A stretch of DNA of 64,000 nt from Toxotes chatareus (lineage: Eukaryota > Chordata > Actinopteri > Toxotidae). This document shows positions 24,847 to 37,696 of the stretch, one piece after another. Under the pieces are notes generated by a model. The model was not told where the DNA came from and ran no database searches. It saw only the letters and a program-made list of their open reading frames with translations. The translations under genes and the position numbers were made by a program. Within the stretch, counting starts at the first letter, position 1. Every line of letters starts with the position of its first letter. The DNA lies in assembly GCA_016801885.1 (NCBI GenBank), contig CM028896.1, positions 18,073,501 to 18,137,500 of the forward strand. Direction: 5' to 3'.

Positions 24847-25607
24847 CATCAGTGTAATAAACAGGAGAATCATAGTCGAACAGTTTTGCCTAAATTCTGA
24901 TCAGTTCCTGCTGTTTCACCGTCAGATACACGACGTTCAGGTGATTTAGTTTAGTTCGACTGAAGTTTAAACCTGGTTTAAATCTTAAACCTCAGATAAC
25001 TGATGACACAGAAACAGTCTCAGTTCATTTTTCTAATTCTCCTCCACCTGAACACGTCTTTGTCTCCTCTGTCCACAAGGAGCTGAGAGGAGGACAACGG
25101 TCTGTGACTGTGTGGATCAGTCCAGGCTCCTCAGATACAGTTCAGTGTGATGAGACGTCAGGACCAGGACCAGGATCAGGACCAGGACCTGGATCAGGGA
25201 CGATCAGCCTGCAACACAACAAGACTGAACTTAATATTCACTTTTTTAAAAAAACCAACAGACACTGAGGTGAAACTCTGAGCAGGAACCAAACCGAACC
25301 AAACCAGGGGCCCGGAGACACTGAATTTCTGAGCAGTGATGCAGAATGTGTGTTTGTTGTGTGCCAGTGTTCATGCGTGTGGAGGACAGAGAGGACAGGA
25401 TAAACATGTTTACGTACATATGAAGCAGTGACGTGTTCACGTGACACCAGTGAGACGCAGCCTGAGGCTGTGTGGGGGGGCGGGGCACAGGCTGGGGGGT
25501 TGGGGGGGCTGTAGCAGAGTCAGTCAGGAGTGGAGGTGGACGAGTGAGACGAGCCGGGCCAGGAGTCCGGTCCAGACCTGTGGGGGGGTGGGGGGGTGCG
25601 GTGTGGG
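23434..25607. other. Region between rpl17 and the mfhas1 terminal exon
   Basis: No coding exon recognised. Contains CA runs (23968-23989, 24790-24844), CAGGACCAGGACCAGG repeats (25155-25200) and probably the mfhas1 3' UTR in its right part. Confidence 0.5.
24790..24844. repeat. (CA)n microsatellite
   Basis: About 27 uninterrupted CA units. Confidence 0.95.
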
Positions 25608-25738
25608 TCATTTGAGACAGGGGCTGACCACGGTGGGAGTCGGGGGGTAAACCAGAGCCACGTCGACCCGCTCTGAGCCGTTCTTTGGACAGATGATCTC
25701 AGTCAGACCCTCGGGCCGCGGCTGGCTCAGCAGCTCAC
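25608..25738 (-). CDS. mfhas1: MFHAS1 terminal coding exon
   Basis: After a TTGCAG acceptor (25741-25739, minus) the sequence encodes ELLSQPRPEG, then LTEIICPKNGSERVDVALVY and PPTPTVVSPCLK before a TGA at 25610-25608. This matches the vertebrate MFHAS1 C-terminus almost residue for residue. Phase fits: the preceding exon ends CCA G, and G+GT makes the glycine of FPGELLSQ. The exon lies 7.3 kb from its partner, so it is easily missed. The fish protein stops a few residues earlier than human, which continues KKNVGEKHRNQ. The 3' UTR should extend below 25608; I did not find a convincing poly(A) signal. Confidence 0.92.
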
Positions 25739-25779
25739 CTGCAACACAACAAACAGTTCACCTGTTAAACACAACCAAC

Positions 25780-25820
25780 CAACCGACCAACCAACCAACC
25801 AACCAACCAACCAACCAAAC
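25780..25820. repeat. (CCAA)n tetranucleotide microsatellite
   Basis: About ten ACCA/CCAA units just inside the mfhas1 intron, 40 bases upstream (minus strand) of the terminal exon acceptor. Confidence 0.9.
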
Positions 25821-26057
25821 AACCAACAGTTTTAACAGCTGAACATTTCAAGCTTTGTCTCTGGATTCTGGACTGAACAGGACGTCTGAGGACATTGTCA
25901 GACTCCATCTTGGACTCACTATTATCTGATGTTTCACAGACCACACAACAAAGTGATCAATGGAAACAATAATCATGTTGATGGATTCTGAATAATGCTG
26001 CAGGAAGTTTCTGGGTTTGATCAATGAGCTCATGTGTCTGAGCGGACTGAAGGATCA

Positions 26058-27055
26058 CAGGGAGAACACAGGGAGAACACAGAGAGAACACAGGAGAACA
26101 CAGAGAGAACACAGAGAGAACACAGGGAGAACACAGGGAGAACAGAGAGAAAACACAGGGAGAACACAGGGAGAACACAGAGAGAACACAGAGAGAACAC
26201 AGAGAGAACACAGAGAGAACACAGAGAGAACACAGAGAGAACACAGGGAGAACACAGAGAACACAGAGAGAACACAGGGAGAACACAGGGAGAACACAGA
26301 GAGAACACAGAGAGAACACAGAGAGAACACAGAGAGAACACAGGGAGAACACAGAGAGAACACAGAGAGAACACAGAGAGAACACAGAGAGAACACAGGG
26401 AGAGCACAGAGAGAACACAGAAGACACAGAGGAGAACACAGAGAGAACACAGAGAACACAGGGAGAACACAGAGAACACAGAGAGAACACAGGGAGAACA
26501 CAGAGAGGGAAACACAGGGAGAACACAGAGAGAGGGAGAACACAGGGAGAACAGAGAGAACACAGGGAGAACACAGAGAGAACACAGGAGAACACAGGGA
26601 GAACACAGGGAGAACACAGAGAGAACACAGGGAGAACACAGGGAGAACACAGAGAGAACACAGAGAGAACACAGGGAGAACACAGAGAGAACACAGAGAG
26701 AACACAGGGAGAACACAGAGAACAAGAGAGACAGGGAGAAACACAGAGAGAACACAGAGAGAAACACAGGGAGAACACAGAGAGAGAAACACAGGGAGAA
26801 CACAGGGAGAAGAGAGAGACAGGGAGAACACAGGAGAGAACACAGAGGGAGAACACAGGAGAACACAGGGAGAACACAGGGAGAACACAGAGAGAACAGG
26901 GGAGAACACAGGGAGAACACAGAGAAAACACAGAGAGAACACAGAGAGAACACAGAGAGAACACAGGGAGAGCACAGGGAGAACACAGAGAGAACACAGG
27001 GAGAACACAGAGAGAACACAGGGAGAACACAGGGAGAACACAGGGAGAACAGAAC
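26058..27055. repeat. 11-bp minisatellite, about 1 kb
   Basis: About 90 copies of CAGGGAGAACA/CAGAGAGAACA, with occasional 1-4 base gaps. Because the period is 11, each frame reads the same 11-residue cycle, so long stop-free frames run on both strands. None has a plausible start, splice context or composition; this is not a gene. Confidence 0.95.
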
Positions 27056-27924
27056 AAAGAACGAAGTCTCTGGTTCTTCTATGAATCACATCCACAGTTT
27101 TTAATGAATCAGTAAAACCTAAACCTGAGCAGTGCTGTGGTTCTCCATCCAGCAGGGGGCGCTGAGTCCGCCTGTGAGGACCTGGATTTAAGGTCAGTTC
27201 TGAGTTTATGCACGTGGGCATTAGTCACATTTTACCCTGAGCTTTGTCTCCCAGGCTGCTCTGCTCTGCCAGGCTGAACCTCACTCACTGTTTAACAGGT
27301 ACAGTCACCTGGATTTTACTGAGACACTGTACGATGAGCTGAGCCGTCATAAATCAAACTGAGCAGATTATAAATCAGAGCTTTGGTCAAATGACAGAGG
27401 ATTAAACTGTAATAATAATAATAATAACACCTGCAGTGATTAATACTAAGATCACGTTGCTGTGGCGACGTCATTTTCTTTGTTTACAACAGAAAAAGAT
27501 TTTTTTTGCATAAACTGGATTTTGTGGAGAAATTATTGTCTGTAATAATCTGCTCTGTTCTAATGACTGTGCAAACACACAGGTACAGTTACTGTGTTAA
27601 CACACAGAGAATAACACACATAACACACACATTGCTCAGAATTCAGACACACACACACACTGCAGGAAGAGCCTGGGAGTCTGAACTCAGGGCAAAGAGC
27701 TGCAGCACAGGCAGCTGTGTGTGTGTGTGTGTGTGTAGCTTCATGTCATCCATTGTTACTGTGAGTCTGCATTTCACACACACACACACGCTGAGTTCGA
27801 CATGTTTGGTCAAACCTGGTCCAGGTGTTTACTGCTGTCACCTGGACACACTTGACCTCACTACAGGTCTCAGATCAGACAGCTGCAGCTGAACCTGGTC
27901 TGGGACAGGCCTGCTCCCTGTCTC

Positions 27925-28030
27925 CAGAGTCCAGATGTGGTCTGGGACAGGTAAATTCTGGTCTGATGACTGTCCTGAACGGTCTGAAGTGAGTCCCAGA
28001 GTCCAGATGTGGTCTGGGACAGGTAAAGCA
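27925..28030. repeat. 72-bp tandem duplication
   Basis: CAGAGTCCAGATGTGGTCTG and the following GGACAGGTAAA occur at 27925 and again at 27997; the GTGAGTCCCA block also recurs. Confidence 0.8.
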
Positions 28031-28718
28031 CTTTGATTGGGGACGTGAAGTGAGTCCCACAGAGGTGACACGTCCAGCGTCTGCGTCCCTCAGGTGATTC
28101 ACAGCCTCTGTGTCCCTCTCAGACGTCGCTGCATCATGTGACCACGGCGCGGGCGCTCTGCTTTATTCTCCGTGCAGCAGGATTACGTTCACATATTAAT
28201 GCCTGTTTTCAGTCTGATCCGGGTTTATCTGCCTCAGATTGACCTGCTTTTCGTGTCCAGTGTCTTCACCTGCTGCGGTCACATGACACACGCTCAGTTC
28301 ACCATGTGAAAAACATGACAGTGGTTTTCCAGACGCCACAGCAGAACAATGCTGAGGTGGTGAGGCCCGAGTTTTCCCAGGTGACCTGTGGATCATTCTG
28401 CTCATTGAGGTTTGACCATATTCTATCATACATTCAATATTTTCAGCCCTGAGTTCTGTCTGCAGGCTTTCCTTTCACACAGCCAGATTCAGCCTGAGGG
28501 GCAAAACCCAGGGAAACACTCGCCCCATCACATGAAGCCGGAGTCAGAGGATCCACAGTTTATCAGCTCAGACTCTAAACAATCAAAGCACATGAAGAAA
28601 AACTGAACATTGATCCAAGAGAAAAGAGCAAGAAGGAAGAATCAGCTGAGCCGAGCAGGACTGTGACCGAGAGGAGTCACACAGTAACACACAGAGGGCT
28701 GACATCAGCACCCAGGAA

Positions 28719-29092
<374 letters not shown>

Positions 29093-30690
29093 CTCCCACA
29101 CAGAAGCCACAGCACACAGGAGTCACTGAGCTCCATTCACAAACTGTCCCTGACCCACACTGTGAGTCCCACACAGGACACTGAAGGACACACACCTGAT
29201 CACATGACACACACACACATCACACACACAGCAGGAACACACTAGAAACACACACAGAGAAAATAAACACAGGAGCAGCCTGTCACACACACACACAGTC
29301 CTCACTGAGCCAAACCCAGCAAACTGCAGCCTGTGTCTCTGAGCAGCTGACAGAATCCTGCGCGCTGACAAATTCCTGCTCCAGCAGCCACACGGCTCGT
29401 CGTGGTCTCTCTGCTGCGTTCCTCTGAGCTCCTGCAAACATAGGAGGAGACAAGAGGCAGGAGGAGGGAAGGGAGGAAGGGAGGAAGGGAGGGAACCTCC
29501 TCCTAGTTTTTGATTTAAGTCCAGACTGAAGACAGACCGTCCTCCCCCCCAAAGATCACCCATCAGAGCTTCCTGAACATCACAGTCAGCTGATGCGTTC
29601 AGGGACCCACCGTCATCACAGAGTGTGTGAGCAGGATTACTGCAGGGTGATGTAACAGCTCTGCCATCCTCTCACAGATTACTGATCGATTCAGCCTCAC
29701 AGGCCTGAGAGGAGGAGTGAGCCTCCACCTCAGACCTGCTCTCTGTTAACGACCGTCTCCATCATCAGAGGACGAGGCTCTTTGGATTCAGCCTGAAACT
29801 GAAACTGAAACACAGCCTGTGTCACATTAAGCTTCAGAGAAGCAGCTGCTTTCAGTCCTGGTCCAGAAGGGCTCCGTCACTTTAAAAGTCAGAAATGTGT
29901 TGAAGCGGATCGACTGACCCTCGTCAGATCTCCACTGACACGCTGGGGTTGTTGGCCGCAGCCCGAGGTCGTGTCATTTCCCAGCATTCAGCAGTGTTTT
30001 CATGGGCAGAGGACGAGCTATAATCAGTGTTTTAAAGCAGCAGAGCTCAGGAGCTGTTTCCTCTGGCTGCTGATCACATTACAGAGCAGCAGCAGCGCCT
30101 GTGGAACGCCGTCCACACAACAGACACAAAGACACTGACACAGGACAACGGACACAAACCACTGAGAGACCAGTGATGCACGGTCCGTCCTCAGCTGGTG
30201 ACATTAAAAATGTTCCCTGGAGGCTCAGGTCACAGGAAACTCACCTTCAAACATATCAAATGATTAACACTTGATTTATGACGGTCTCATAAAAAGCTGG
30301 TCTGAGAGCTTCAGGTTTCCTCTGTTAAAGTGAAGCTTCCAGTCCAAACATGTCAGGACTCACACCTGAGCCTCACAGGAAACACATCACAGGACGGCAG
30401 CAGGCGCAGAGCGAAGCCTGCAGCTACAACAAGCTGCCGACAAGAACACGCCAAGTGTCAACATTAATGTGGGAGGAGGACGTCTGCAGGGGACACACAC
30501 TGACAGACACCTGAGGGACAGGTAGGGCCACCCCTCTGTCTGACGTAGGAAGACTCTCGTGTTACAGGCTGAGATAAATAAGCTCTGACTGTTCAACTAT
30601 GAGTCTGAAACCAGGTTTAATCCCACAGATCCACTAACTGGATTAACTGGAACCAGCTGAGCAGCAGAGTCAGACTGAGACGGATCCACA

Positions 30691-31250
30691 GAGAGAGGGA
30701 GAGTGACAGAGACACAGAGAGACACACAGAGACACACAGAGACGGAGACAGAGACACACAGAGACAGAGACACATAGAGACGGAGACAGAGACACACAGA
30801 GACACACAGAGACAGAGACACACAGAGACACACACAGAGACAGAGACACACAGAGACACACACAGAGACACACAGAGACAAAGACACACACAGAGACACA
30901 TAGAGACGGCGACAGAGACACACAGAGACACACACAGAGACACATAGAGACGGCGACAGAGACACACACAGAGACACACAGAGACGGCGACAGAGACACA
31001 CAGAGACAGAGACACACAGAGAAATAGAGACGGAGACAGAGACACACAGAGACAGAGACACACAGAGACACACACAGAGACACACAGAGACAGAGACACA
31101 CAGAGACACAGACACACACAGAGACACACACAGACACACACACACAGAGACACACACAGAGACACACAGAGACACACAGAGACACACAGAGACACACAGA
31201 GACAGAGACACACAGAGACAGAAACACACACAGACACAGACACACACTGT
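30691..31250. repeat. Degenerate GAGACACA/GACAGAGACACACA array
   Basis: Some 550 bases of GAGACACACA, GAGACAGA and GAGACGGC units in irregular higher-order order; read-through on the minus strand is spurious. Confidence 0.95.
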
Positions 31251-31999
31251 GATCAGCTGCTGAGTCAGGATGTGTCTCTGAGGGAAAGTGTTGAACACAA
31301 ACATCCAGCGGCCTGATGACGACCACTGTGACTGCACAGAGATCACACCTGGTCACACCTGGGGAGGGAGCCCCTGCAGACGGTCAGAGGACGCAGCCTG
31401 TGGCTGAAGCAGGCTGAGGCTGTTTGCTGTGTTCAGTGTGCTCGGCTCTGTGGAGCCTGAACTCGACGCGCTGCAGCCAAAAATACCATGTCCATAAAAG
31501 GCCGGAGGAAACGCGCCGCTCCAACACGACCCGGGAGATCTCTTTACAGAGGTATGTGTGTGTCTGTGCGCTGGAATAACACAACACACAGTCGCTGCTC
31601 TGCTGGTGTTTCCATTCGACACCTCCCTCTCCACCCGCCTCCACCTCCAGAGTCCAAACTGCTTCCTGTGAGAGCAGCTCGGGCTCTGGCTCTTTTTCTG
31701 AATTTCACGCATCATGTCACATGACGCGGTGAGGAAGTTCCTCCCCGGCGTCTGATAAAAGCTCTTTTCTTTGCTCTGACACTTTTCTTTCTTCTGCCCC
31801 TCGAGACAAACCGAGCACTTCCTGTTCGGGCCGAGCGGCCTCCGCCCCGTCAGACTCACTGCAGCGACACACGGATCCATCACAGCTGTAACCACACTGA
31901 CATCACACCCACAGCCTGCTGCACTTCAACACACATTCATGATTATTATCAAAAAAACTGCATGAAAAACTTTACTCCAACATCCTGAAGCCTCAGACA

Positions 32000-32002
<3 letters not shown>

Positions 32003-32033
<31 letters not shown>

Positions 32034-32130
32034 GGACTCTACGAGCCCACGTCCACCTGAGCCCACGTCCACCTGAGCCCACGTCCACCTGAGCCCACGT
32101 CCACCTGGGCCCACGTCCACCTGGGCCCTT
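32003..32130. repeat. (CTG)n run followed by 16-bp minisatellite
   Basis: Ten CTG units (32003-32032) are followed by five to six copies of GAGCCCACGTCCACCT, the last ones reading GGGCCC. Confidence 0.9.
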
Positions 32131-33023
32131 TAATTACTGTTGTGACTCCTGTAACTTTAACCTGAGCTGTTCTGTGAAGGGAGTCTGGTTTGGGTTAAAG
32201 ATGGAGGCCTGCATCCATTTCTGTTCTTAGTTCATCTGCTAATCAAAGTGTTCAGTCATCAGAAAATCATCTGAGGTCAAAGGTCAAGCAGAAAAACAGA
32301 CGTTCAGCATGATTTCAAGTCAATCAGACAGAGCAGGAAACTGTCAAAACCAGGAAATGACCTCAGCACTGACATCATCAGTTATTTCCTATCAGTCTGA
32401 TCAGTAATTGTTTGGTACAGGGATCATCACAGAGACGGCGTTCTGACATCACATGACCCCCCCCCAGACTTCATCACTACAATCAGAGACGTTCAGTGAA
32501 AGCAGGTCACACTGCCTGAGGATTATGTGAGACGGGGAGGTTTACCCCATGTACCCCCTCTGTCTAATCTAATGTCAGAAACAGCCTCTGCCCCCCCCCC
32601 CCCCCACTGTCCCGCCCCGCCCCACCCCCACCAAGCTTCCCGGCATGTAGAGTCATCATCTGCATCTTTTATGAACTGAAGCAGCACTGAGCTTCTCTCT
32701 GCAGCAGGTAAACTCCCAGCAGCTGATGTGTGTCATGTTATTGTGTCTGAGCTGAAAGCAGCGATGGGCTCAGGTCAAAGTCTGATGCTTCAAATATCAA
32801 ACACGTTGTGTTTATTAAAGATTTGTCAAATTTAGTTTAGTTAAAACTTGTTTCCATAAAAATCTGAGTCTTCTTCATGTTTCAGCTTCAGCAGAGTGAA
32901 GATCTGAGTGTGTGTACCTGTATGCAGAGAGCACAGGTGTGAATATGTGTGTTTACATACATGGACATTATGTGAGAGTGGTGTGTGGAGGTGTGTTTGA
33001 CCCCTGCAGTGAAGGGGACGTAC

Positions 33024-35912
33024 CTGGGAAGGCGTGCGGGCTGGACGACCCTCTCTTCAGGCACTTGGAACAGAGAATGTGAACAGAGTAGTGCAGGCCG
33101 GGCCACTCCTGCAGCAGCACGTTCAGCTCCTCCACCAGCGGCGTCACGGCCTGCCAGGCCGTCCAGATGTTGGGCAGCGAGGCGTGACTGGCGATGGACA
33201 GAGTCTCTGCCCGTCCCCCTTTGGAGGGCCGGTGGCTGATCACCACGGGGACTTTGCCCCGGTAGGCGCAGATCTGGTCCCTGCCGTCCGACCTCTGGAC
33301 CACGTGGCTGTTGATCTGCACGCTGAAGCGAGCGAACAGTCCAGGAGGAAACAGGAAAGGGAAACTGTACTGGATGTGCAGCTGCTCCACAGAGAGGAAG
33401 TGACACTGAGGCAGAGAGCTCCCGCTGGCCGGAGCCTCAACACGGGGCTCTTGGCTGCTGACGTAGCTGGGGAACTTGTACCACGCTGTGGCCCCGTTCA
33501 GGGGCTTGGTGCGGGGCTTGTTGATGCAGTAGCAGATGCCCATCTTCTCCAGAAGCTCCATGATGAGGTGCAGGTCCTGCTGCGTCTGGATGAGCGGCCT
33601 GAGGAGCAGACGGATGACGTTCGAGGGTAGCAGGCCGTGCTGGAGGAAGCCCTCCACGTGGTGCTGCAGATGGCTCACCCTGAGGTTCTCTCCCTTCTCG
33701 TCCTCTATAACCAGACTCACCCTCCCCTTGTCGCCTCTCTCCCCCTCTGACAGGAGCCGGTCCAACAGTGTGGACTCGTCCCTCTGGAAGAAGACGTTGA
33801 GAATTGCAATGAACCGTGGTAGGTTGTGAAAAACATACTCCTTCAGAGTGAAGCTGTCCTCAAAGTACAGCAGCTTCCCACTCTCGTGCAGGTAGGATAA
33901 GGCGCTCTGCAGCCGGTCCTCCGTGAGCCCCGCCTGGAGGCCCAGACGTGCCGAGTCCCACCACGAGAGCCACAAGTCTTTGGGCTTAAAGTGCAACTCC
34001 TCCAGCATCTGCCAGGACTTCGGCAGCACACGGTGGAGGTTGGGGAAGATGTCCCTGTGGTCTGCAACAGACATGAGCTTCTCCCTCAGCCTCTGGATGT
34101 TCCTCTGTGTCTCTGTGCAGCTGACGCTCAGGACAGGAGACAGGATCTGCAGCCTGTGGTTCAGCATGTACTGCAGCTGGGCTTTCCTCCGCCTCAGGTT
34201 CCTGTCTGAGACGCCGTAGAAGTTGACGTGAGGGCTGGAGGTGCGGACGTTGTAGCCCTGCTCCAGAGCCTGGTCCACCAGCAGAGCCAGGCTCCTCAGG
34301 ATCTGGATGTCCCTCTTCTCCTGGAGGCCGATCTGTCTGTGAATGTCCAGACTCTTCTCCTCCAGCTCCACCTCTGCACACAAGTCTGCATGTGTGCCCA
34401 CTAAACACACAACAGCGTGGGGTACTTTGGCACTGAGGAGGTGGAGGAAATACCCGACGTGGGCATAAAAGTTCTTGTGTGAATATGTTTTGAGATTGAC
34501 GGTGAGAATGTAGAGAGCACCGGGGGACAGGAAGAAGGGTTTGATGAGGTCGTAGTTTTGCTTCCCTGATAAATCATAAACTAGAAACGTGAGACAGCGG
34601 TCGGCGTCTGCCACCCAGTTAGTGACTTCAATTCCTTTGCTTCCCTGGATTCCTGGAGCGTCCTGCTGGCTGCTCACCACGCTCTGCCGGAGCCAGGTTT
34701 TCCCAGCGTTTTTCATTCCCATCAGCACCAGCTTCAGCCGCGGCTTCACAGCAAGCTGGGAATGTGCGAGCTCCTTCTGATAGGCCGCGATGTAAGGGAT
34801 GCCCTTCATACACACCTCGTACGGGGGCTGGATGAGGGGGTTATCCTTCACCTTCCATATGTTTACTTTGGACAGCTTCCCAAAATGATCTGGGAGTATG
34901 GCTATTTGGTTACCCTGTAAAACAAGCTCCTCCAACTTCTCCAGCTCCACGATCGAATCAGGCAGATATGTGATGCTGTTATTGTCCAGCCAAAGATTCA
35001 CCAGCTTCACCAGCCGACCTACTTCCTCAGGAATGTGAGTCAGTTTATTCCTGCTCAGGTAAAGTTCCTCTAATCCTGTGATGCTTAAAATAACCTGGGG
35101 AAAGTTCTCAAACTCGTTAGAGGACAAATTGATCATTTTGAGTCTCTGCAGGTTTCCAAAAGATGGCGGCAGCACCGTGAGCTTGTTCCCGTCCAGCATC
35201 AGGCTCTCCAGGTTGTGCAGGTGACAGAAAGCATCAGGTAAGGTGGACACGTGAAGACTGCTGAGCCACAGGATTTTAATGGACTGCAGCTTCATGATGT
35301 CGGCCGGCAACGTTTCTCGAACTTGTTCCCGGAGCAGTCGAGTTCCTCCAGCTCACCGAGGTTCAGGATCTCAGGGGGGAACTGGTTCAGCTTGTTGTGA
35401 TCTGCATCCAGAGTCCGCAACCTGGCGAGGCTGGAGAAAGACCCGGGGAGATCGTGGAGGTCGTTGAAGCTGATGTCGAGCTCCTCCAAAACCTGCAGCG
35501 CTCCAATCTGAAGCGGCAGACTCTGGATTTTGTTGTGACTGATGCACAGCTTCTTCAGCCCCTTCAGCTGACCCACACCCTCAGAGAGGCTTCTCAGGCA
35601 GTTGTGGCTCAGGTCGAGCTCCACCAGCTGCACCAGCTCGAACACCACCCAGGGGACAGTGGTGAACTTGTTCCTGCGCAGGACCAGGATACGCAGGTTG
35701 TTGAGGGTGGATCCCAGCCCCTCAGGCAGCTCCTGCAGGGAGTTGTTTCCCAGATTGAGCACCTCTATCTCGGCTATGTCCTCCGGCAGTGTGATCTGGT
35801 TGTTTTTGGAGCAGAGGGTGAGCTGGCGCAGGTTGCTCCGCAGCTTCCTGGAGCGGAGGGCGGCATCCCTCCACAGCCGGGCCGTTTTCAGATTGTTCTC
35901 CTTGTCCTCCAT
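33024..35912 (-). CDS. mfhas1: MFHAS1 (ROCO-family leucine-rich repeat GTPase), large first coding exon with one frame-breaking indel
   Basis: This exon encodes nearly all of MFHAS1. From NLKTARLWRDAALRSRKLRSNL it runs through about a dozen leucine-rich repeats (roughly residues 50-370), then the marker PPYEVCMKGIPYIAAYQKELAHSQ. Next comes a Roc GTPase domain with P-loop GMKNAGKT near residue 400 and NLRRRKAQ/HRLQILSPV, then a COR-like region ending CSKCLKRGSSSPHAFPG. It closes at a GTACGT donor (33023) in phase 1 and joins exon 25738-25608. Start chosen at 35912: strong Kozak (GCGCCATGG) and alignment with the human start. An upstream in-frame ATG at 35975 in weak context would add 21 residues including a Glu run. 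Two surplus bases at 35311-35312 (between GNKFEK and LPADIMK) break the frame; discounting them gives 1005 residues, against 1052 in human. Known role: modulates TLR and Ras/Raf signalling. Confidence 0.93.
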
Positions 35913-35975
35913 GGCGCTGCAGCCGGACCCCTCCTCCTCCTCCTCCTCCTCCTTGTTTTCACTGAGAGTTTTCAT

Positions 35976-36400
35976 GGATCCTGAGCGGGCAGCATGGTGG
36001 ACGGGCTCCCTCAGAAAGCAGCGCGCTCCTCGGCGTCAGAGCGGAGAGAAAGGCCAGCTGGTGTCGGGAAACACAGGAGCAGGAGGAGCGTGTGTGTCCG
36101 CGGACGCATCCTTTTCTCCTGCGCCACTAACACACAATGAAAACAAACCGCCGCGGTCACAGCTCCGGCTTTAAGCCCACATCCGTGTCCGGTGCCGCGG
36201 GCGCGCTCCGTCCCTCATCGGGGTCCTCATCGCCTCGAAGCCCGTCCTCCGGACCGCTCTCCCCGGATATATCTGCGTTTCTCTGAGCTTTCCGAGCCGC
36301 TGAGTCTCTTCCTGGCAGCGGGGAGTGGACGTGAGGCGGCGGCAGCTCACACTGCGTCAGATCTGTGAACACTCCTCCCCTCCCTCCCTCCCTGCTCTGT
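35976..36400 (-). promoter_or_regulatory. mfhas1 5' UTR and CpG-rich promoter region
   Basis: The segment upstream of the mfhas1 start is rich in CpG (for example 36185-36310) while flanking DNA is CpG-poor, as expected for a promoter island. No clear TATA box or splice signal was found; the exact start site is not visible. Confidence 0.4.
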
Positions 36401-36810
36401 GTGTGTGTTAATGTGGCTTTGGGTAAAGAGCCGTGAGTCCACACAGCAGCAGCACTCTGTCCCCACCTGGTGGACAGGGACGGTGAGGGACATCAGATCC
36501 TTCGTGTCCTCTCTCTCTGTACCTGTCTGCAGGTGTCTCTGGCTCCTCTGACCTGCTGTTTACCTGCTGCTGTTTATTTTTAACACATTTACTCTGTTCA
36601 GGACACGTATTAATATTTTATAGCAGCTGTAACATAAATAATAACCAGTGGTGTCTGTGCTCTGATTATTATTCTGTAACCTGCTGAGGACACAGTGTCC
36701 ACTCAGGAATCTGAATGCTGTCCCTCTAACATCGTCCACTTCCTGTGTGTATCATGTTCTATATGCTGCATGTCCTTCTCCTCCTCTCCTCCATCCCCAG
36801 CTGTCCTATC

Positions 36811-36976
36811 TTCCTCCTCTCACCCAGCCCGGCCCTCAGCAGGAGGGTCCCCCCTGTGATCCAGGTTCACAGGGAGCTGTGTCTGCTGATCTGGGGTCAG
36901 ACTCTGGGTCTGTGAAGAGCTCTGAGACAGTTCTGACTGTGGAAGGAGCTGAATAAATAACACTGAACTGAATCTG
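36811..36976 (+). repeat. Interspersed SINE-like repeat, copy B
   Basis: Matches the copy at 15027-15190 over its whole length with few substitutions and a small insertion (GGA near 36941). Lies between mfhas1 and ppp1r3b. Same orientation as copy A. Confidence 0.75.
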
Positions 36977-37259
36977 TTTAAAAACATATTTAATGTTACA
37001 GGAACAAAAACATAAAAATGTATGTTTCATATCAAGAACTAAAATCAGAGGAGCTGCTGGACCTGAACAGGTGAGGACAGTCTGTCTCAGTACATGAGGA
37101 CGAGCTGGTCTCTGTATCAGAGCCACCTCATCAGTTCACTGAGGGACTGTGATGGACGGTGACCTGAGCCTGGACATCAGCCTGTGACTGCTGTCCCACT
37201 GCACTCCACCTTCACTGTTCAACATTTTAATGGAACATTACAGGAACTTAAAACGTGAC

Positions 37260-37265
37260 TTTATT
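37260..37265 (-). promoter_or_regulatory. Candidate polyadenylation signal of ppp1r3b
   Basis: AATAAA on the minus strand, about 430 bases past the ppp1r3b stop. Confidence 0.5.
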
Positions 37266-37696
37266 TAGCAGCACAGTTCAGAGAGCAGAGGCCTGAGCAC
37301 AGAACAGGTACAGACACAAACATCACCACGTCAGGTTCAGAGACTGACACATCACTGAGGACTGAACCACACCACGTCCTCTGCTGCACTGTGGAAAAGG
37401 ACACAGGAGGACGCTCTGCAGGGCAGCAGAGCAGGTGTGGACGCCTCTGAGAGACTGAATCACACTCACTGTTCAACGTCTTCCACCATGTTCCTGATAT
37501 TTTACAGATCAAACAACCAATCAATGAATAACCACCAAGAAAAAAACCTCAGGATTCACACGTGTCACAGTTCATGTGTGTACTGTGCAACATACGAATC
37601 ACACACGTGACACTGAGCAGGCTCCATGAACTGAAGTCTCTCAGGATTTAAAGACTGACAGGACCACGCAGACGTCTGCCGCCGTCTCACTGATGC

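Noticed and set aside
25957..27221. Very long open frames on both strands encoding ENTERTQREHR-like and VFSLCSP-like repeats
   Set aside because: They are read-through of an 11-bp minisatellite; the same cycle appears in several frames and has no conserved domain or gene structure.
30597..31356. 200-250 residue Ser/Leu/Cys/Val frames on the minus strand
   Set aside because: Translation of the GAGACACA array.
31353..31895. 180-residue minus-strand frame
   Set aside because: No recognisable domain and no splice context; lies in the mfhas1 intron and overlaps frames in other phases.
33034..33630. 198-residue frame antisense to mfhas1
   Set aside because: Shadow of a GC-rich conserved coding exon; no homology recognised.
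35397..36174. Antisense frames of 190-195 residues over the mfhas1 N-terminal exon
   Set aside because: Shadows of the leucine-rich repeat coding sequence.
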